A stretch of 64,000 bases of DNA from Aurantimicrobium photophilum (GCF_003194085.1 NZ_CP023994.1:1116001-1180000); one strand, 5' to 3'. Numbered from the stretch's first letter, positions 1 through 9,069 are shown. Notes: generated from the letters alone by a model not told the origin. Made by a program: numbers and translations.

Positions 1-903
1 GTGTTGTTCCTGGTTCCCTTCACCTTGAACTTGTTCGGCGTGAAAGTTGCTGGCTGGGTGCAGTTAGGTCTTAGCGCACTGCTCGTTGTGGTGGTCGTGG
101 GTGTGATTTCCTATGGCGCACCTGCCGTGCAGGAAACCAGCTTCCAGCCGTTCATGCCCCATGGCTGGGTTGGTGTGGGCGTGGCCATCAGTTTGTTCGT
201 CTGGGCATTTGCCGGCTGGGAAGTTGGGACCCACATCGCCGCCGAGTTCAAGAACCCGCGCAAGACCATCCCTATCGCCACCGGTATTGCTTTGGTGATT
301 GTGGGAACGGCTTATCTTGCCCTGCAGTGGGTCACCATCGGCGTGCTCGGCGAAAATGCCGGCAAGGGCAGTGTTCCCCTACTGACCTTGGTCAATGAAA
401 CTGCTCCCAAGGCAGGCTCCATCATTATCGCCAGCATCGCGGCGATCGTGTCCCTCGGCGTGCTCAACGCCTATTTGGCAGCCATAGGCAAGCTGGGTGC
501 CTCACTGGGGCGTGACGGAGATCTCCCCCACTATTTCGCTCAGGGTTCAGAGCCTGATGAGGTTCCTCGTCGTAGCTTGATGCTGTCTCTGGGAATTTCC
601 ATCATCTTCTTTGGGATTTTGTTTGCACAGGATTTCCAGCTTCTCAGTCTGATTCCCATTCACCTGAGCTCGATGGTTGCCATCTATGTGTTGGGCATGA
701 CGGCAGCAGTATTGATCTTTCCTCGCTGGAGCGGGGACTGGTGGGTTGCTGTTGTGGCACTAGCCATGACCATCGTGCTGCTGGTCTTGAATGGCCCGAA
801 CGTGTTCTTCACCATTGGCGTAGCAGTCATTGCGGTGATAGTGACCGTGGTCAAGCGGCGTATTGCCACTACCCAAGCCAAGAAGGCAGCTCCGACTGCC
901 TGA
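1..903 (+). CDS. APC-family amino acid permease, C-terminal part (5' end outside the window)
   Basis: The frame is open from base 1 and ends at TGA 901-903, giving at least 300 residues. The visible part is a string of hydrophobic helices, about eight, with the loop GWEVGTHIAAEFKNPRKTIP near residues 72-91. That loop is typical of helix 6 and the following loop in amino acid-polyamine-organocation (APC) transporters. APC proteins usually have 400-500 residues and about twelve helices, so the N-terminal helices are missing off the left edge, and the GTG at base 1 is probably not the true start. The substrate cannot be read from the sequence. The tail is lysine- and alanine-rich and cytoplasmic in type. 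The gene is convergent with the aldo/keto reductase that follows. Confidence 0.85.
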   Translation: MLFLVPFTLNLFGVKVAGWVQLGLSALLVVVVVGVISYGAPAVQETSFQPFMPHGWVGVGVAISLFVWAFAGWEVGTHIAAEFKNPRKTIPIATGIALVIVGTAYLALQWVTIGVLGENAGKGSVPLLTLVNETAPKAGSIIIASIAAIVSLGVLNAYLAAIGKLGASLGRDGDLPHYFAQGSEPDEVPRRSLMLSLGISIIFFGILFAQDFQLLSLIPIHLSSMVAIYVLGMTAAVLIFPRWSGDWWVAVVALAMTIVLLVLNGPNVFFTIGVAVIAVIVTVVKRRIATTQAKKAAPTA

Positions 904-919
904 TCAATAGTTCTTCGAA

Positions 920-1750
920 CTACATCTCTTCGTGAGTGTTGGGATCTCCACCCCACAGGCGTCCACGCTCCAAGCCAGAGATGACATCCAGCTCTTCAGG
1001 CGAGAGATCAAAGTCGAAGCTGTGGAGGTTCGACATCTGACGACCACGATCAGCTGACTTAGGAAGTGGAATTGCGCCCAGCTGAGTGTGCCAGCGGAGG
1101 ATCAACTGTGCAGGAGTAACCCCACGTGCCTGAGCGAGGTCAGTAATGACCTTCTCGTTACGCAGTTCTTCTGTCTTGCCCAGCGGACTCCAGCTTTCGG
1201 TTTGAATGCCGTGCTGCGCATGGAATGCACGCATCTGTGCCTGGGGGAAGTAGGGGTGGAGTTCGATCTGGTTGACCGAGGGCACAACGCCGGTGGCGTC
1301 GATGATCTTGGACAAGAACTCTTCGGTGAAGTTACACACACCAATACTCTTGGCGAGCCCGTCGTCCTTGAGCTCGATCATGGCCTGCCACGAGTCGAGG
1401 TAGCGGTTGACGCTGGGGTTAGGCCAATGAATCAAGTAGAGGTCGATGTAGTCGAGTCCCAGTGTCTGACGGCTCAGCTCAAATGCAGCCATGGTTTCAT
1501 CGAAACCGTGAGCTGAACCACGCAGTTTGGTCGTGACGATGATCTCTTCACGAGGAACTCCTGAGGCCGCAATAGCCTTGCCTACCTCGCCCTCATTGTT
1601 ATACCGGGTTGCGGTATCAATCAGGCGGTACCCCTCGTGGATGGCGCCCACGATGGAGGCAATGCCATCGTCACCGGTGAGTTTGTAGGTTCCCAGACCA
1701 ATCTGGGGCAGAACTAAACCATCATTGAGGGTAACTGTGGGAGTTGTCAT
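920..1750 (-). CDS. Aldo/keto reductase (2,5-diketo-D-gluconate reductase type)
   Basis: The 276-residue protein carries the full aldo/keto reductase tetrad: Asp45 (RLIDTATRYNNE), Tyr50, Lys75 (VTTKL) and His108 (LIHWPNP). It is therefore expected to be a cytosolic NADPH-dependent (beta/alpha)8 barrel that reduces aldehydes or ketones. Length and motif spacing match the bacterial DkgA/B-like AKR5 group. The true substrate is unknown. A purine-rich GGAGGG lies unusually close to the ATG. The downstream end is convergent with the permease, and apt lies 20 bases upstream on the same strand, so the two may be co-transcribed. Confidence 0.9.
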   Translation of the reverse strand: MTTPTVTLNDGLVLPQIGLGTYKLTGDDGIASIVGAIHEGYRLIDTATRYNNEGEVGKAIAASGVPREEIIVTTKLRGSAHGFDETMAAFELSRQTLGLDYIDLYLIHWPNPSVNRYLDSWQAMIELKDDGLAKSIGVCNFTEEFLSKIIDATGVVPSVNQIELHPYFPQAQMRAFHAQHGIQTESWSPLGKTEELRNEKVITDLAQARGVTPAQLILRWHTQLGAIPLPKSADRGRQMSNLHSFDFDLSPEELDVISGLERGRLWGGDPNTHEEM

Positions 1751-1770
1751 ACCCTCCAGCGTAGGGCTTT

Positions 1771-2295
1771 CTAGAGCGTGACGAGAGCGTGAATATCGCG
1801 CCCAGAGAGGCGTTCGCGACCTGCGAGAGCTTCAAGCTCCAACACCACGGCAATACCAGCCACTTCCCAGCCCGCACGCTCGATCAACGACACTGAGGCA
1901 CCGATAGTGCCGCCAGTTGCGAGCACATCATCGAGGACGAGAACACGAGAACCTGCAGGCAATGAAGCGGGGTTCACTTCGAGCGTGGCAGAACCATATT
2001 CCAAGTCATAGGTTTCACCAATGATGTCACCAGGCAGCTTCCCACCCTTACGAATGGGCAGAACACCGACTCCGCCATCAATGGCTGCGGCAGCTGCCAG
2101 CAAGAATCCACGAGCCTCAAGGCCAGCCACGGCATCAAACTTGCCCACAAAAGGCTCAATCAAACCGTCGACAACAGAACGAAAAGAAGCTCCATGGGCA
2201 AACACAGGAGTGAGATCCCGAAAGAGAATCCCCTCGGAAGGGAAGTCGGGAACAGTCACCATGCGTTGCATGACGACATCGGTCGCGTTACTCAT
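1771..2295 (-). CDS. apt: Adenine phosphoribosyltransferase
   Basis: The 174-residue protein salvages adenine: adenine + PRPP gives AMP + pyrophosphate in the cytosol. Diagnostic features are the PRPP-binding motif VLVLDDVLATGGTI at residues 118-131, the N-terminal FPSEGILFRDLTP segment and GLEARGFLL near residues 58-66. All are typical of Apt, and the length is usual for the family. The chosen ATG at 2295 gives the standard N-terminus; only a weak GGA precedes it. In many actinobacteria apt sits beside secDF and relA, but here its neighbours are an aldo/keto reductase and aspA. Confidence 0.95.
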   Translation of the reverse strand: MSNATDVVMQRMVTVPDFPSEGILFRDLTPVFAHGASFRSVVDGLIEPFVGKFDAVAGLEARGFLLAAAAAIDGGVGVLPIRKGGKLPGDIIGETYDLEYGSATLEVNPASLPAGSRVLVLDDVLATGGTIGASVSLIERAGWEVAGIAVVLELEALAGRERLSGRDIHALVTL

Positions 2296-2319
2296 GTTTC
2301 CAGCGTAACGAGGGTGAGA

Positions 2320-3825
2320 CTACTCTGAGTCCATTCCCGAGATCTTTGCGGGCGACAGCTCGCGCAGAACATCTTCCTTGGTCATCAAGCCTGCTTCAAC
2401 GACCAGGTCTGCCACGGGGCGACCTGTCTTGAGTGCCTGCTTGGCCAGCTCTGCAGCGGGGCCATAACCAATGAAGGGAATCAGGGCGGTGATTACACCG
2501 ACGCTGGAGGCAACCATGCCTTCCAGGCGCTCCACGTTGGCAGTGATGCCCACAACACAGTTCACACGCAAAGTCATGCATGCCTGAGCGAGCCAGCTAA
2601 TGCCCTGCAGGAGTGAGTATGCAATCACAGGTTCAAAGGCGTTGAGCTGAAGCTGTCCACCTTCGGCAGCCATGGTGACGGTGACGTCATTGCCAGCAAT
2701 GGCGTAAGCAACCTGGCTCACGGCTTCAGGAATAACAGGGTTGACCTTGCCCGGCATAATTGACGAACCTGCCTGCTGAGCAGGAAGGTTGATCTCGCCC
2801 AGACCAGCCTGGGGTCCCGAGGAGAGCAGGCGAAGGTCATTGCTGATCTTGGAGAGCTTGATCGCAGAGCGCTTGAGCGTGCCGGAAAAGCTCATGAATC
2901 CACCCGCGTCGCTGGTGGCCTCAATGAGGTCAGGAGCGCTGGTGATGTCGAGACCAGAAATAGCTGCAAGGTGGCGCACAGCAGCCTCGCGGTAGCGAGG
3001 ATCTGCCGTGATACCCGTACCAATAGCGGTAGCACCCAGGTTGATTTCACTCAGCATCCACACCGTCTCGGTAAGACGGTCATAGTCTTCACCGAGCGTG
3101 GTGCCAAAGCCATGGAATTCTTGACCCAAGGTCATAGGAACAGCATCTTGCAGCTGTGTGCGGCCGACCTTGAGGATGTGCTTGAACTCTTCACCCTTAG
3201 CGTTGAAGGCATCACGCAGCAGTCCCAGCTCGGTGAGCAAGTGAGGCAACGCAAACGCGAGTGAGAGCTTCACAGCGGTGGGATAAGTGTCGTTTGTCGA
3301 CTGTGACTTGTTCACGTCGTCGATGGGGTGCATGTGCTCATAGGAGCCCTTGGCGTGCCCCATGAGCTCGAGGCAGCGGTTTGCAATGACTTCGTTGGCA
3401 TTCATGTTGGTGCTGGTTCCCGCACCACCCTGAATCACACCAACGACGAACTGTTCGTGCCATGCACCGTCAATGATTTCCTGGCAAACGCGGTCAATGA
3501 TGTCAGCCTTGTGCTGGTCCAGAACACCAATCTCTGCATTGGCGCGAGCAGCTGCCTGCTTCACGCAGGCCAGAGCAACGATGAGCTCGGGGAATACCGA
3601 GATAGGACGCTTAGCTATGGGGAAGTTTTCCAGAGCACGTGCGGTGTGGACGCCCCAGTAAGCGTCTGCAGGAACCTGCATGGCTCCAAGAGAGTCGGTT
3701 TCGGTCCGAGTAGCTACAGGCGCAATCGGCAGCTGTGCATTTCCGGCGAAGTTTCCAACCCGGTCGGTCGAGGAGAGACCAAGAGTGTCGATGGGACGTG
3801 TGGATGGTGTGGTCTGTTCAGACAC
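2320..3825 (-). CDS. aspA: Aspartate ammonia-lyase
   Basis: The 501-residue protein belongs to the fumarase/aspartase superfamily. It has the signature SSIMPGKVNP near residue 355 and the conserved THxxxxQ-type region GRTQLQDAVPMTLGQEF near residue 225. It is expected to deaminate L-aspartate to fumarate and ammonia as a cytosolic tetramer. The start is GTG at 3825, preceded by a GGAG about ten bases upstream. The roughly 30-residue N-terminal extension before the conserved core (ETDSLGAMQVPADAYWGVHT) is slightly longer than in E. coli AspA. Aspartase is preferred over class II fumarase from the overall pattern; biochemical confirmation would be needed to separate them fully. An aldehyde dehydrogenase lies upstream on the same strand, 107 bases away. 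Confidence 0.9.
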   Translation of the reverse strand: MSEQTTPSTRPIDTLGLSSTDRVGNFAGNAQLPIAPVATRTETDSLGAMQVPADAYWGVHTARALENFPIAKRPISVFPELIVALACVKQAAARANAEIGVLDQHKADIIDRVCQEIIDGAWHEQFVVGVIQGGAGTSTNMNANEVIANRCLELMGHAKGSYEHMHPIDDVNKSQSTNDTYPTAVKLSLAFALPHLLTELGLLRDAFNAKGEEFKHILKVGRTQLQDAVPMTLGQEFHGFGTTLGEDYDRLTETVWMLSEINLGATAIGTGITADPRYREAAVRHLAAISGLDITSAPDLIEATSDAGGFMSFSGTLKRSAIKLSKISNDLRLLSSGPQAGLGEINLPAQQAGSSIMPGKVNPVIPEAVSQVAYAIAGNDVTVTMAAEGGQLQLNAFEPVIAYSLLQGISWLAQACMTLRVNCVVGITANVERLEGMVASSVGVITALIPFIGYGPAAELAKQALKTGRPVADLVVEAGLMTKEDVLRELSPAKISGMDSE

Positions 3826-3932
3826 TGGTTATCAGCTCCATTGCTGTGTTGAAGGACTTTGTGGGTCGTCACGAGTCTAGAACGGTCATTCGGGCACGAA
3901 CAAGGAAGGCGTCCGGCTATTCGGACAATTCA

Positions 3933-5336
3933 TTAGCTCAATTTTCGAAGCAAACCTGTGATGAGTTTCTTCTTTGATTCCGTAAATGGCGGATAGACCA
4001 GAGCCAGAGTTTCTGGTTTGAGCGGCTTCGACAAGATTGCCTTCTCGTGACTAAACGTGTCGAAGGAGCGCTTGCCGCGGTAAGCACCAATGCCACTCTC
4101 CCCTACGCCACCAAAGGGCAAACCGGGGACACTCAAATGAAGAATAGCCACATTGAAACCAATAGCCCCAGAGCTGGTGCGCTCGGTGAATGCACGACGA
4201 ACTAATGTGTTCTCGCTAAACACATAGAGCGCTAACGGCTTGGACTTGGAGTTGATGAAGTCAATTGCGTCGTCAAGATCTTTGACGGTGATCATGGGCA
4301 AGATCGGACCAAAAATCTCTTCCTGCATCACCGCAGCATCTCTTTTGACGTCAACCAAGACAGTGGGAGGGATGTATCGCTGCTTCGCCACGGGCTTGCC
4401 TGCGGCAACAACACGACCGTCCTTGAGATAGCCACTCAAGCGCGCAAAGTGATTGTCGTTGATGATGCGACCATAGTCATCCGAGAGCAGCGGATCAGAA
4501 CCATAAAGATTCTCGATTGCAGTCACGAGGTGTGACTCGAGTTCTTTCTGGACGCTCTGTGTGGCCAGGATGTAGTCCGGTGCAACACAGGTTTGACCTG
4601 CGTTGAGATATTTTGCCCACGCAATGCGCAACGCTGCAGCTTCGAGGTCAACAGAGTCGTCGATATAGATCGGCGACTTCCCACCAAGTTCCAGAGAAAC
4701 AGGTGTGAGGTTCTTAGCCGCAGCTTCCATCACTATCCGTGCCACGCGGCCATTGCCGGTGTAGAAAATGTGGTCGTAGCGTTGCTCAAGCAACCAACCA
4801 GTTTCTTCAGCGGCACCCTCCACAATCGCAATGGCGCGTGGGTCGAGATAGACCGGAATGAGCTTGGCCAGTGCCGCCGATGTAGCTGGTGCTAACTCAC
4901 TGGGCTTGAGGACTGCCGCATTACCCGCCGCAATAGCGCCGACCAAGGGAGCTAACAGTAACTGCATGGGGTAGTTCCAGGGAGCAATGATGAGCGCAAC
5001 ACCCACGGGCTCGCTGACAACAAAAGCCTTTGCTGGCATGGCTGCCAGCGGAACGCTCACCTTATGAGGCTTGAGCCAACTCGAGAGATTCTTGAGGGCA
5101 TAATCAATGTCGCCCAAGATGATGCCAATCTCGGTCAGCTGGGCCTCTGACGCACTCTTGCCCAGGTCCGAGAACAACGCAGCTTCAATAACACTCTCGT
5201 TATCGACCACCATCTGACGCAGGGCGTTGAGCTGGTTGATGCGCCACTGACGTTTGGCGGTCAGGCCAGAGTTATAGGCATCACGCAGTGATGCGACGAG
5301 TGCTGCGGCTTCTGACTTTTTCTTCAGCGTGGTCAT
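3933..5336 (-). CDS. NAD(P)-dependent aldehyde dehydrogenase (class 3-like)
   Basis: The 467-residue protein is a complete aldehyde dehydrogenase with no long N-terminal extension. The catalytic cysteine is Cys250 in GQTCVAPDYIL, and the general-base glutamate lies in SLELGGKSP near residue 216. APWNYPMQL and the C-terminal NVAILHLSVPGLPFGGVGESG complete the family pattern. This last motif is typical of class 3 / coniferyl-aldehyde-like enzymes that oxidise medium-chain or aromatic aldehydes; the actual substrate is not readable. It is cytosolic by composition, although the hydrophobic C-terminus could associate with membrane as in some class 3 enzymes. It lies between the hydrolase upstream and aspA downstream on the same strand. 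Confidence 0.88.
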   Translation of the reverse strand: MTTLKKKSEAAALVASLRDAYNSGLTAKRQWRINQLNALRQMVVDNESVIEAALFSDLGKSASEAQLTEIGIILGDIDYALKNLSSWLKPHKVSVPLAAMPAKAFVVSEPVGVALIIAPWNYPMQLLLAPLVGAIAAGNAAVLKPSELAPATSAALAKLIPVYLDPRAIAIVEGAAEETGWLLEQRYDHIFYTGNGRVARIVMEAAAKNLTPVSLELGGKSPIYIDDSVDLEAAALRIAWAKYLNAGQTCVAPDYILATQSVQKELESHLVTAIENLYGSDPLLSDDYGRIINDNHFARLSGYLKDGRVVAAGKPVAKQRYIPPTVLVDVKRDAAVMQEEIFGPILPMITVKDLDDAIDFINSKSKPLALYVFSENTLVRRAFTERTSSGAIGFNVAILHLSVPGLPFGGVGESGIGAYRGKRSFDTFSHEKAILSKPLKPETLALVYPPFTESKKKLITGLLRKLS

Positions 5337-5363
5337 GGCAACACACTACGCCTGCAGGCTGAA

Positions 5364-6230
5364 TTAGTCGCGTGGCTGAACGCTATAACGACGCAGTTGG
5401 AGGGAAGGGTTGGTCTGGCGCGCATCAATGACGGCCTGAATGTTGACCGTGGCGATCGAGACACCCATCTGGTTTCCCATGTCGATGAGTGTTTCACCCA
5501 TGGGCGAGATAACACGAGACATTCCTACCGCGATGGGAGGAATCTGGTCAGCAGCTGCCAGGTAGACAGTGTTCTCAATAGCTCGTGCAGACGTGAGTGC
5601 AGCCCAGTGATGCGCCTTCTTTGGCCCTGAGATCCACTCCGCAATGAGGGCAACCATGTGGGCACCGGCATCCACCAAACGCCTCGTGGTTTCGGGGAAA
5701 CGCAAATCAAAACAGGTCTGCATTCCTACCGTGAGATCATCCACGGTGAACAACTGAGGGGCCTCTGCAGGATCTCCTGCCTGCATCCACTCGCTTTCGA
5801 GCATGTCGAAGGCGTCATAGAGGTGCACCTTGCGATATCTCGCCACGACGCCTGCCCCTGGCAACACCGCAATAGCGGTGTTGTAAGGGCGCTTGTCTTC
5901 GGGATTGTCTGACTTCTCGAGCATGCCAATGACAATGGCAATGTTGCACTCATCTGCCAGTTCGGTCATGGCTTCCACGAAGGGGCCGTCCATAGTCTCG
6001 GCATATTCAAACACCCAGTCACCGAGCTTGCCACCCAGCACAGAGGAATATTCGGGCAGAACAATGAGGCGGGCATCGTTGTGAGACGCAGCGTGCACGA
6101 GAGCCTGAATGGTGCTCACGTTCTCTGCTGGGTTGGGCCCAGGACCGAACTGCGCAACAGCAACTTTCACGCCGCCCACATCTTGGGATTCTCCGAGGTC
6201 GTCGTTCTTGGTGTCGAATTCTTCAGCCAT
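5364..6230 (-). CDS. Carbon-nitrogen hydrolase (nitrilase superfamily)
   Basis: The 288-residue protein has the Glu-Lys-Cys triad of the nitrilase superfamily: Glu60 (VLPEYSS), Lys134 (YRKVHLYD) and Cys173 (TCFDLRFPE). It should hydrolyse an amide, but the substrate (omega-amide, deaminated glutathione or other) cannot be assigned. The ATG overlaps the ribF stop in a TAATG junction, so translation is probably coupled to ribF. A GTG at residue 21, just before the conserved KVAVAQF, is a possible shorter start. It is the last gene of a truB-to-hydrolase run on the minus strand. Confidence 0.88.
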   Translation of the reverse strand: MAEEFDTKNDDLGESQDVGGVKVAVAQFGPGPNPAENVSTIQALVHAASHNDARLIVLPEYSSVLGGKLGDWVFEYAETMDGPFVEAMTELADECNIAIVIGMLEKSDNPEDKRPYNTAIAVLPGAGVVARYRKVHLYDAFDMLESEWMQAGDPAEAPQLFTVDDLTVGMQTCFDLRFPETTRRLVDAGAHMVALIAEWISGPKKAHHWAALTSARAIENTVYLAAADQIPPIAVGMSRVISPMGETLIDMGNQMGVSIATVNIQAVIDARQTNPSLQLRRYSVQPRD

Positions 6231-7168
6231 TACTTACCCAATCCAAGAATCTCTCTCGTGACGCGAACATCGTTATGCATTTGCTCAATGAGTGGATCGA
6301 TGCCGGTAAAAGCAACCATCCCACGAATGTGGGCAGCAAACTCAATCGTGACCTGGTGACCATAAAGATCCAGGTTCTGATCCAAGAGGAAAGCTTCGAC
6401 GGTGCGCTTGTTCACACCTTCAAAAGTGGGGTTAGTTCCTACAGAAATTGCTGCGGGATACCGGTGACCTCCGTCAACGAACCAGCCCGCATAGACGCCA
6501 TCGCTGGGCACGAGTCCCGTGGCTTCTTGAGAGAGGTTGGCAGTGGGGAAACCGAGTTCGCGCCCACGCTTGTGACCGTGAACTACTTCACCATTGACGC
6601 GAGGCAAGCGACCTAGCAGCTTCGCTGCCGTCGCCACATCTCCTGAAGCCATGAGTTCACGAATGAGCGAAGACGACACGCGCACGCCATCAACTGGGGC
6701 AACGTCATCAATGAGCACCACATCAAAACCGAGCTCTGCGCCAAGTTCCTGCAGTGTTGCAACATCGCCTGAGGCGTGGTCACCAAAGCGGAAGTCATGA
6801 CCGACCAATACTGCCTGGGTGTTGAGTTTGCCGAGCAAAATGCTAGTGACGAAGGCCCGGGGGCTGAGGCCTGCAAGTTCCGTATCGAAGGCCAGCACCA
6901 AGCTGGCATCTATGTTCTCTTGGTCAATCAGTGCCAGACGATCCTCGGTGGAGAGGATGTCTGCTGGTAGCTGCTCTGGTGACAGTAACGAAGCTGGGTG
7001 GCGATCAAATGTAATCACGGTCGATTTCAATCCACGCATGGAAGAAATCTCACCAAGCTGCCGGAGAATTTCCACGTGCCCCACGTGAACACCATCGAAC
7101 TTGCCAATGGTGACCGCACTGGGCCCCCATCCAGATGGGACCTCCGCAAGAGAACGCCAGTGAAACAT
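6230..7168 (-). CDS. ribF: Bifunctional riboflavin kinase / FAD synthetase
   Basis: The 312-residue protein makes FMN from riboflavin and then FAD. The N-terminal nucleotidyltransferase half shows TIGKFDGVHVGH (residues 22-33). The C-terminal kinase half shows GRELGFPTANL near residue 204, the riboflavin-kinase PTAN motif. Length matches actinobacterial RibF. The gene begins in an ATGA overlap with the small membrane protein upstream and ends in a TAATG overlap with the nitrilase-type hydrolase, so the three are likely translated from one message. The truB-ribF neighbourhood is common in bacteria; here two small membrane protein genes separate them. Confidence 0.95.
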   Translation of the reverse strand: MFHWRSLAEVPSGWGPSAVTIGKFDGVHVGHVEILRQLGEISSMRGLKSTVITFDRHPASLLSPEQLPADILSTEDRLALIDQENIDASLVLAFDTELAGLSPRAFVTSILLGKLNTQAVLVGHDFRFGDHASGDVATLQELGAELGFDVVLIDDVAPVDGVRVSSSLIRELMASGDVATAAKLLGRLPRVNGEVVHGHKRGRELGFPTANLSQEATGLVPSDGVYAGWFVDGGHRYPAAISVGTNPTFEGVNKRTVEAFLLDQNLDLYGHQVTIEFAAHIRGMVAFTGIDPLIEQMHNDVRVTREILGLGK

Positions 7169-7584
7169 CAGACAGATTTCTTTTCAGGGTGCTTACGCAA
7201 CCACCGCAGACCAATAATGGGCATCACCAGTGGGATAAAGAGATAACCCATACCGAAGAAGGACCAGACGGTGGGGTGGGCAAAGAGTGCGGGCATGAGC
7301 AAACTCAGCGCACCCACAATCAACACACCAGCTAGCTCAAAACCAATCGTGATCTGCGCAATGCGGAACCAGACCGCGCCGGGGGCAATGAGCGCAATCG
7401 TGGCAACGACATAGACAACCGCCGCGAGCGCAGAAAGCGAATACGCCAGGGGTGCCTGATCAAACTTGGCCACCAGTTGATAAAACGATCGACCGGTAGC
7501 CGCCAATGCCAACACCAGGTAAATCGCAATCAGAATGCGACCCGCGCCTGAGCGTCGAGATACCGGTGAGGAAGTGTCAGACAT
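7168..7584 (-). CDS. Small four-helix membrane protein, unknown function
   Basis: The 138-residue protein has about four predicted membrane helices (around residues 16-36, 46-70, 73-95 and 105-125) and a basic C-terminal tail ending in RKHPEKKSV. I do not recognise a functional motif. Its TGA overlaps the ribF ATG (ATGA), which suggests coupled translation. A second small membrane gene lies 27 bases upstream, followed by truB. Real coding status is supported by the overlap geometry and the coherent hydrophobic pattern. Assigning it to flavin transport would be a guess. Confidence 0.7.
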   Translation of the reverse strand: MSDTSSPVSRRSGAGRILIAIYLVLALAATGRSFYQLVAKFDQAPLAYSLSALAAVVYVVATIALIAPGAVWFRIAQITIGFELAGVLIVGALSLLMPALFAHPTVWSFFGMGYLFIPLVMPIIGLRWLRKHPEKKSV

Positions 7585-7611
7585 GGTGAGTCAATTCTAG
7601 GTTCACGAGGA

Positions 7612-7980
7612 CTAGACGCCCTGAATGAACCAGATCTGTCCCATGCGGTACAGCATGACGGCAACAGCGAGCTGTGCCACACCCAAAATCACTGTGCTCC
7701 AACGACTGCGGTCAATGAGCGCCCAGAATCCGGAAGCTACGGGCAGGAATATGGCACTGATCAGATAGATATAAAACTCGAACAGGCTTCCGGTAGGTCG
7801 ATTACCTGTGAGTGGTCCGGCGATGGTCACAGCCAGCTGAACAATCAACAGCAACGCAACAACACCAGCAAAAGCCATAGTCAAGTCACTGGGTCGGCGC
7901 CCCATCAAACCCAGAACAACGGCAAGCACGCCACCAGTCACGGCTACGCCTATCTGCAGGGCAGTAAACCAGTCGATCAT
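7612..7980 (-). CDS. Small four-helix membrane protein, unknown function
   Basis: The 122-residue protein has four likely membrane helices (around residues 5-27, 34-56, 70-88 and 94-115) and short charged loops such as GRRPSD and DRSR. No family motif is recognisable to me. It starts three bases after the truB stop and is followed by another small membrane gene and ribF, so it sits inside a probable truB-ribF operon. The size and topology resemble many uncharacterised actinobacterial integral membrane proteins. Confidence 0.7.
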   Translation of the reverse strand: MIDWFTALQIGVAVTGGVLAVVLGLMGRRPSDLTMAFAGVVALLLIVQLAVTIAGPLTGNRPTGSLFEFYIYLISAIFLPVASGFWALIDRSRWSTVILGVAQLAVAVMLYRMGQIWFIQGV

Positions 7981-7983
7981 GAG

Positions 7984-8919
7984 TTAAGAACCTTCGGTTT
8001 CAGTGGGGAAATTCACCACGACACGAGTCTGGTTTTTCTTCACAGTAACCAGTCCCACCAGCCTATCCCCCGGGCCGATAGCTGCGACGGGCTCTTTGCT
8101 GTCGGGATACCCCTCAAGAAGAACTTTTTTACCCTGAGAGAGTTCGACGGCTTGAGTCTCATTGAGATCCACCGCAGAGAAGATTCCTCGTGCCACATCA
8201 GCTGGGGACATGAGCTCTGGTGCGCTCTCCAGCTTGTCTAAGTCATGGGCATCGGTGACGTGGAAAGAACCGATACGTGTTCTGCGCAAGGCAGTGAGAT
8301 GACCACCCACACCCAGCTTGAATCCCAGGTCTCGAGCAAGTGCACGGATATAGGTCCCCGAGGAGCACTCCACCCGCACTTCAACATCAATGAAGCCGTT
8401 GCCCTCCTCGTCAGATCCACGAGTAATGCTCTGAACATCGAAGGCATAGATGGTGACCGCACGAGCTTTGAGCTCCACTGTCTCCCCCGCGCGGGCCAAT
8501 GCATAGGCACGCTTGCCGCCCACCTTGATGGCACTAACCGTGCTGGGAACCTGTTCGATCTCGCCTGTGAGTGGAATGATGCCCTCTGCAATGAGTTCAT
8601 CGGTCACACGATCGAGCTGTGCTTGGGGTGCAAAACCCAGGAGGTCACCCTCAGCATCATCAGTGGTGCTTGAAGAACCCAGCCGAATGGTGGCGACATA
8701 TTCCTTGCTCAACCCCACGATAAAGGTGAGTAAACGAGTCGATGGCCCCAGCCCCAGAATGAGCAAACCTGTTGCCATCGGGTCTAACGTTCCGGCGTGA
8801 CCGACCTTGCGGGTGCCAGCGAGCTTACGAATACGAGCCACTGCGTCATGACTGGTGAAACCTTGTGGCTTGTCAATCAACACAATGCCGTTGGGTGCAG
8901 GTGTTGTGGGGGAAGCCAT
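7984..8919 (-). CDS. truB: tRNA pseudouridine-55 synthase
   Basis: The 311-residue protein isomerises U55 in the T-loop of tRNAs. It shows the TruB N-terminal block GIVLIDKPQGFTSHD, then VGHAGTLDPMATGLL with the catalytic Asp in GTLDP near residue 46, and the later CSSGTYIRALARDLG. The C-terminal part resembles the actinobacterial TruB C-terminal domain. There is no Shine-Dalgarno sequence before the ATG. A GATAAT sits six bases upstream, so the transcript may be leaderless. A terminator-like hairpin for tRNA-Lys lies just upstream, so truB probably has its own promoter. Confidence 0.95.
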   Translation of the reverse strand: MASPTTPAPNGIVLIDKPQGFTSHDAVARIRKLAGTRKVGHAGTLDPMATGLLILGLGPSTRLLTFIVGLSKEYVATIRLGSSSTTDDAEGDLLGFAPQAQLDRVTDELIAEGIIPLTGEIEQVPSTVSAIKVGGKRAYALARAGETVELKARAVTIYAFDVQSITRGSDEEGNGFIDVEVRVECSSGTYIRALARDLGFKLGVGGHLTALRRTRIGSFHVTDAHDLDKLESAPELMSPADVARGIFSAVDLNETQAVELSQGKKVLLEGYPDSKEPVAAIGPGDRLVGLVTVKKNQTRVVVNFPTETEGS

Positions 8920-8925
8920 AGGTCA

Positions 8926-8931
8926 ATTATC
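8926..8931 (-). promoter_or_regulatory. Candidate -10 element for a leaderless truB transcript
   Basis: On the minus strand GATAAT (one mismatch to TATAAT) ends six bases before the truB ATG, which places the expected first transcribed base at the start codon. No convincing -35 element is visible at 17-18 bases. It lies between the tRNA-Lys terminator and truB, where an internal promoter is needed. Confidence 0.35.
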
Positions 8932-8962
8932 TCGGATAGTGGTGTGCTGATATCCAAACAAA

Positions 8963-8988
8963 AAGACCACCTGGCGAGAGGTGGTCTT
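8963..8988 (-). terminator. Rho-independent terminator downstream of tRNA-Lys
   Basis: A perfect 10-bp stem (AAGACCACCT with AGGTGGTCTT) closes a six-base loop. On the minus strand it is followed by TTTTTG. It begins about nine bases past the 3' end of tRNA-Lys, as expected for a tRNA gene terminator. Confidence 0.8.
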
Positions 8989-8996
8989 AGTGTTTG

Positions 8997-9069
<73 letters not shown>

